Source: Flavobacterium sp. (GTDB lineage: Bacteria; Bacteroidota; Bacteroidia; Flavobacteriales; Flavobacteriaceae). Taken from it: DNA of 64,000 bases. The notes under the pieces are model-generated. The model was given only the letters and a program-made list of their open reading frames with translations. It had not been told where the DNA came from and ran no database searches. A program made the translations under genes and the position numbers. The stretch spans positions 1 to 64,000 of the forward strand of contig NZ_SEBS01000024.1 of assembly GCF_004211145.1 (NCBI RefSeq). Reading direction: 5' to 3'. Positions 62,052 to 64,000 of the stretch are shown here, in pieces. The first letter of the stretch is position 1; every line of letters starts with the position of its first letter.

Positions 62052-62840
62052 ATGAAAGCACTTTGGAAAGGCGGCATCAGCTTCGGGCTCGTGAACATTC
62101 CCGTGAAATTATACAGTGGTTCCCAGACACATCGCATCGATCTGGACATGATCCGAAAAAAAGACCAATGCCGAATCGAATACGTGCGCGTCTGTAAAAA
62201 AGATGGGAAAGAAGTGCCGTGGGATGAGATTGCGAAAGGCTATAAAAAGGAGAACGGTGATTACGTGATTCTCGACAAGGCCGACATCGCGCGCGCCATG
62301 CCCGAGAAAACCCAGTCGATCGACATCTTCGAATTCGTAAAGGAAGACGAAATCGCATCCAAATACCTCGAAAAACCATATCTCGTGGAACCCGATAAAA
62401 TCGCCGCAAAAACCTATGCGTTGTTGCGGGACGCGCTTAAAAAATCGGGTAAAGTCGGATTGTGTAAATTCATTATCCGACAGTCGGAACACCTTGGCAT
62501 CCTGAAGGAGGAAGACGGCGCGATCCTATTGATCCAAATCCGATTCGACCAGGATCTTCGCGATCCTCACGAACTAAACCTGCCCGCAAAAAACATCACG
62601 ATCAGCAAGAAAGAACTCGATATGGCGATGAACATCATCGACCAGCTTACCGATAAGTTCGAACCCGAAAAATACAAAGACACGTACAAAGACGAATTGC
62701 TCAAAGTCATCAAGAAAAAAGCCGCGGCGAAAGGCAAAAAAGTAGTCGAGGACGAAGAACCGAAGAAGAAAAAAGAACGCCATCCGGCCGATGATTTGTT
62801 GGATCAGTTGCGGGCGAGTTTGGAAGCGATTAAGAATTGA
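62052..62840 (+). CDS. ku: Ku DNA end-binding protein (bacterial NHEJ)
   Basis: A 262-residue homodimeric Ku. The start was set at 62052, giving the universal opening MKALWKGGISFGLVNIPVKL; ten extra upstream residues are not conserved. The Ku core (about 1-215) includes ARAMPEKTQSIDIFEFV and HLGILKEEDGAILLIQIRF. The Lys-rich C-terminal extension (about 222-250) is the usual DNA- and LigD-binding tail. It binds double-strand break ends and recruits the ligase encoded 311 bases downstream on the same strand. Confidence 0.96.
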   Translation: MKALWKGGISFGLVNIPVKLYSGSQTHRIDLDMIRKKDQCRIEYVRVCKKDGKEVPWDEIAKGYKKENGDYVILDKADIARAMPEKTQSIDIFEFVKEDEIASKYLEKPYLVEPDKIAAKTYALLRDALKKSGKVGLCKFIIRQSEHLGILKEEDGAILLIQIRFDQDLRDPHELNLPAKNITISKKELDMAMNIIDQLTDKFEPEKYKDTYKDELLKVIKKKAAAKGKKVVEDEEPKKKKERHPADDLLDQLRASLEAIKN

Positions 62841-62908
62841 CGCACCCTGCGGGCTTTGGACATCAGGGACGCGTCGAAAAAATCTGGCAACAACGATTGA
62901 GTCCTAAT

Positions 62909-63132
62909 GTCCAAAGCGAAGCGTGTCCAAAGCGAAGCGTGTCCAAAGCGAAGCGTGTCCAAAGCGAAGCGTGTCCAAAGCGAAGCGTGTCCAAAACGCA
63001 GCGTGTCCAAAGCGCAGCGTGTCCAAAGCGAAGCGTGTCCAAAGCGAAGCGTGTCCAAAGCGAAGCGTGTCCAAAGCGAAGCGTGTCCAAAGCGCAGCGT
63101 GTCCAAAACGCAGCGTGTCCAAAGCGCAGCGT
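62909..63132. repeat. 14 tandem copies of a 16-bp unit between ku and ligD
   Basis: The unit gtccaaagcgaagcgt begins at 62909 and repeats every 16 bases to 63132. Variants are limited to two positions: aag/cag at unit positions 10-12 (units 6, 7, 12, 13 and 14) and agcg/aacg (units 6 and 13). A degenerate copy (gtctaaaa) follows. Because 16 is not a multiple of 3, every frame is open and both strands show long ORFs; none is taken as a gene. The 68 bases from the ku stop to the first unit show nothing else. Confidence 0.95.
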
Positions 63133-63150
63133 GTCTAAAATCAAAAAATT

Positions 63151-64000
63151 ATGGATCTCAACACCTACAACGACAAGCGAAATTTCCAAAAAACCTCCGA
63201 ACCAAAAGGCGTCAAAAAACCGTCCAAAGGCGAATTGCGTTTCGCAGTCCAAAAACATGCAGCGTCGCATCTGCACTACGATTTCCGATTGGAGATCGAT
63301 GGCGTTTTAGTGAGTTGGGCGGTTCCGAAAGGCCCGTCGGGAAATCCTCAGGACAAGCGCTTGGCGATGCATGTCGAAGACCATCCGATGGATTACATCG
63401 ACTTCGAAGGCACGATCCCCAAAGGCGAATATGGAGGCGGAACCGTCATGGTCTGGGACATCGGAACCTATGAACCTGAAGGCGAAATCCCGCTTGCCAA
63501 GCAGAACGCCGAAATGAAAAAGCAGCACAAATCGGGTTCGATAAAAATCGTGTTGCACGGCGAAAAACTTAAAGGTTCGTGGGCGCTCGTCGAAATGCAC
63601 GGACGAGGTGAAAACCAATGGTTACTCATCAAGCATAAAGACGAATTCTCGGGCAAGGACATCGAATACAATCCCTACTCCATCCTGACCAAACGCGATT
63701 TCGACGCGATCGCGAAAGGAGACGATGTCTGGAGTTCGGATAGAAAAAATGACGGCACGAAAAAAACCGCGACCGAACAGAAAGCCTCGCTCAAAAAAGC
63801 GATCTCAAGTAAAAAGAAAACCGCGAAAGAAGAATTTTCGCCCGAAGATCTATCCGAAGCCGAACGCCTCGACGAATTCCCGAAAGACTGGAGCCCGCAA
63901 TTGGCGACACTTGCCGACGAAGCGTTTGACAACGACGATTGGTTGTTCGAAACCAAGTTCGACGGGTATCGCGCGCTTGCTGAAATCGAAGACAAGAAAT
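63151..64000 (+). CDS. ligD: DNA ligase D, phosphoesterase and start of ligase domain (partial)
   Basis: The frame is open from ATG 63151 to the window edge (283 codons). Residues about 25-150 are the 3'-phosphoesterase domain (HLHYDFRLEI, GTIPKGEYGGGTV, WLLIKH). A charged linker (about 180-245) leads to the ATP-dependent ligase core with the AMP-accepting lysine K269 in ETKFDGYRAL. Order phosphoesterase then ligase is that of LigD proteins in which a polymerase domain may follow; this part is outside the window. It works with Ku in end joining. The start follows the tandem repeat by 18 bases. Confidence 0.95.
   Translation, partial: MDLNTYNDKRNFQKTSEPKGVKKPSKGELRFAVQKHAASHLHYDFRLEIDGVLVSWAVPKGPSGNPQDKRLAMHVEDHPMDYIDFEGTIPKGEYGGGTVMVWDIGTYEPEGEIPLAKQNAEMKKQHKSGSIKIVLHGEKLKGSWALVEMHGRGENQWLLIKHKDEFSGKDIEYNPYSILTKRDFDAIAKGDDVWSSDRKNDGTKKTATEQKASLKKAISSKKKTAKEEFSPEDLSEAERLDEFPKDWSPQLATLADEAFDNDDWLFETKFDGYRALAEIEDKK

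Noticed and set aside
62909..63132. CRISPR array
   Set aside because: Units are contiguous 16-mers with no spacers and no cas genes nearby.
62837..63473. Several long ORFs on both strands with repeating RVQSEACPKRSVSKAK or LDTLRFGHASLWTR peptides
   Set aside because: They are produced by the 16-bp tandem repeat, which has no stop codon in any frame. The real downstream gene is ligD from 63151 in another frame.

Overview
The window looks like a chromosomal segment of a Bacteroidota bacterium, most likely a flavobacterium. The evidence is: a type B (gliding-motility type) C-terminal secretion signal on a giant adhesin followed by PorP/SprF and OmpA-type genes; a TamB/TamL pair; the ligase-associated exonuclease/ligase/helicase/phosphoesterase cassette; TAnnTTTG promoter boxes; and many short tandem or palindromic intergenic repeats typical of the phylum. 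Base composition is moderately GC-rich (many tcg, acg and gcg codons) except in the first 5 kb, which is visibly AT-richer.

Layout. 1-5.2 kb: a probable acquired island ending at a tRNA-Ser(TGA) gene, with a RadC-type JAB protein, a conserved hypothetical, a large HD-phosphohydrolase/Hsp90-like ATPase fusion with an 11-bp G:C tract in its leader, and a CI-like repressor. 5.5-15.4 kb: a type IX secretion substrate of 2338 residues with nine near-identical repeats, then a PorP/SprF gene and an OmpA-type gene. 16-38 kb: metabolic and envelope genes in short operons (alcohol dehydrogenase, sugar isomerase-like protein, SPFH protein, DUF1624 acyltransferase-like protein, LytS/LytTR two-component pair, TetR with SDR, FabF, M23 lipoprotein, GH30 glycosidase, GlxA-type regulator, sterol desaturase-like hydroxylase, SMP-30 lactonase, cold-shock protein, S66 carboxypeptidase, Fpg/Nei glycosylase). 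39.2-45.5 kb: the four-gene ligase-associated DNA repair cassette. 45.9-49 kb: a HipA-like kinase with DUF3037, then a histidine kinase/response regulator locus that looks damaged by a deletion. 49.6-57.1 kb: tamB and tamL. 57.2-61.7 kb: a double-core hybrid histidine kinase with its response regulator. 62-64 kb: ku and the start of ligD (cut by the window end), separated by a 14-copy 16-bp tandem repeat.

How genes work together. Two DNA end-processing systems (the ligase-associated cassette and Ku/LigD) lie within 25 kb, with a base-excision glycosylase just upstream. The adhesin, PorP/SprF and OmpA genes form one export and anchoring unit. TamB and TamL form the envelope-spanning translocation/assembly module. 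The TetR regulator and the SDR oxidoreductase are linked by two nearly identical operator sequences.

The best candidates for something unusual are the HD/Hsp90-like fusion beside the tRNA with its homopolymer tract, the apparent deletion that joined a kinase to its response regulator, and several intergenic repeat structures that have reached or entered coding ends. All function calls rest on reading motifs by eye; no database search was possible.
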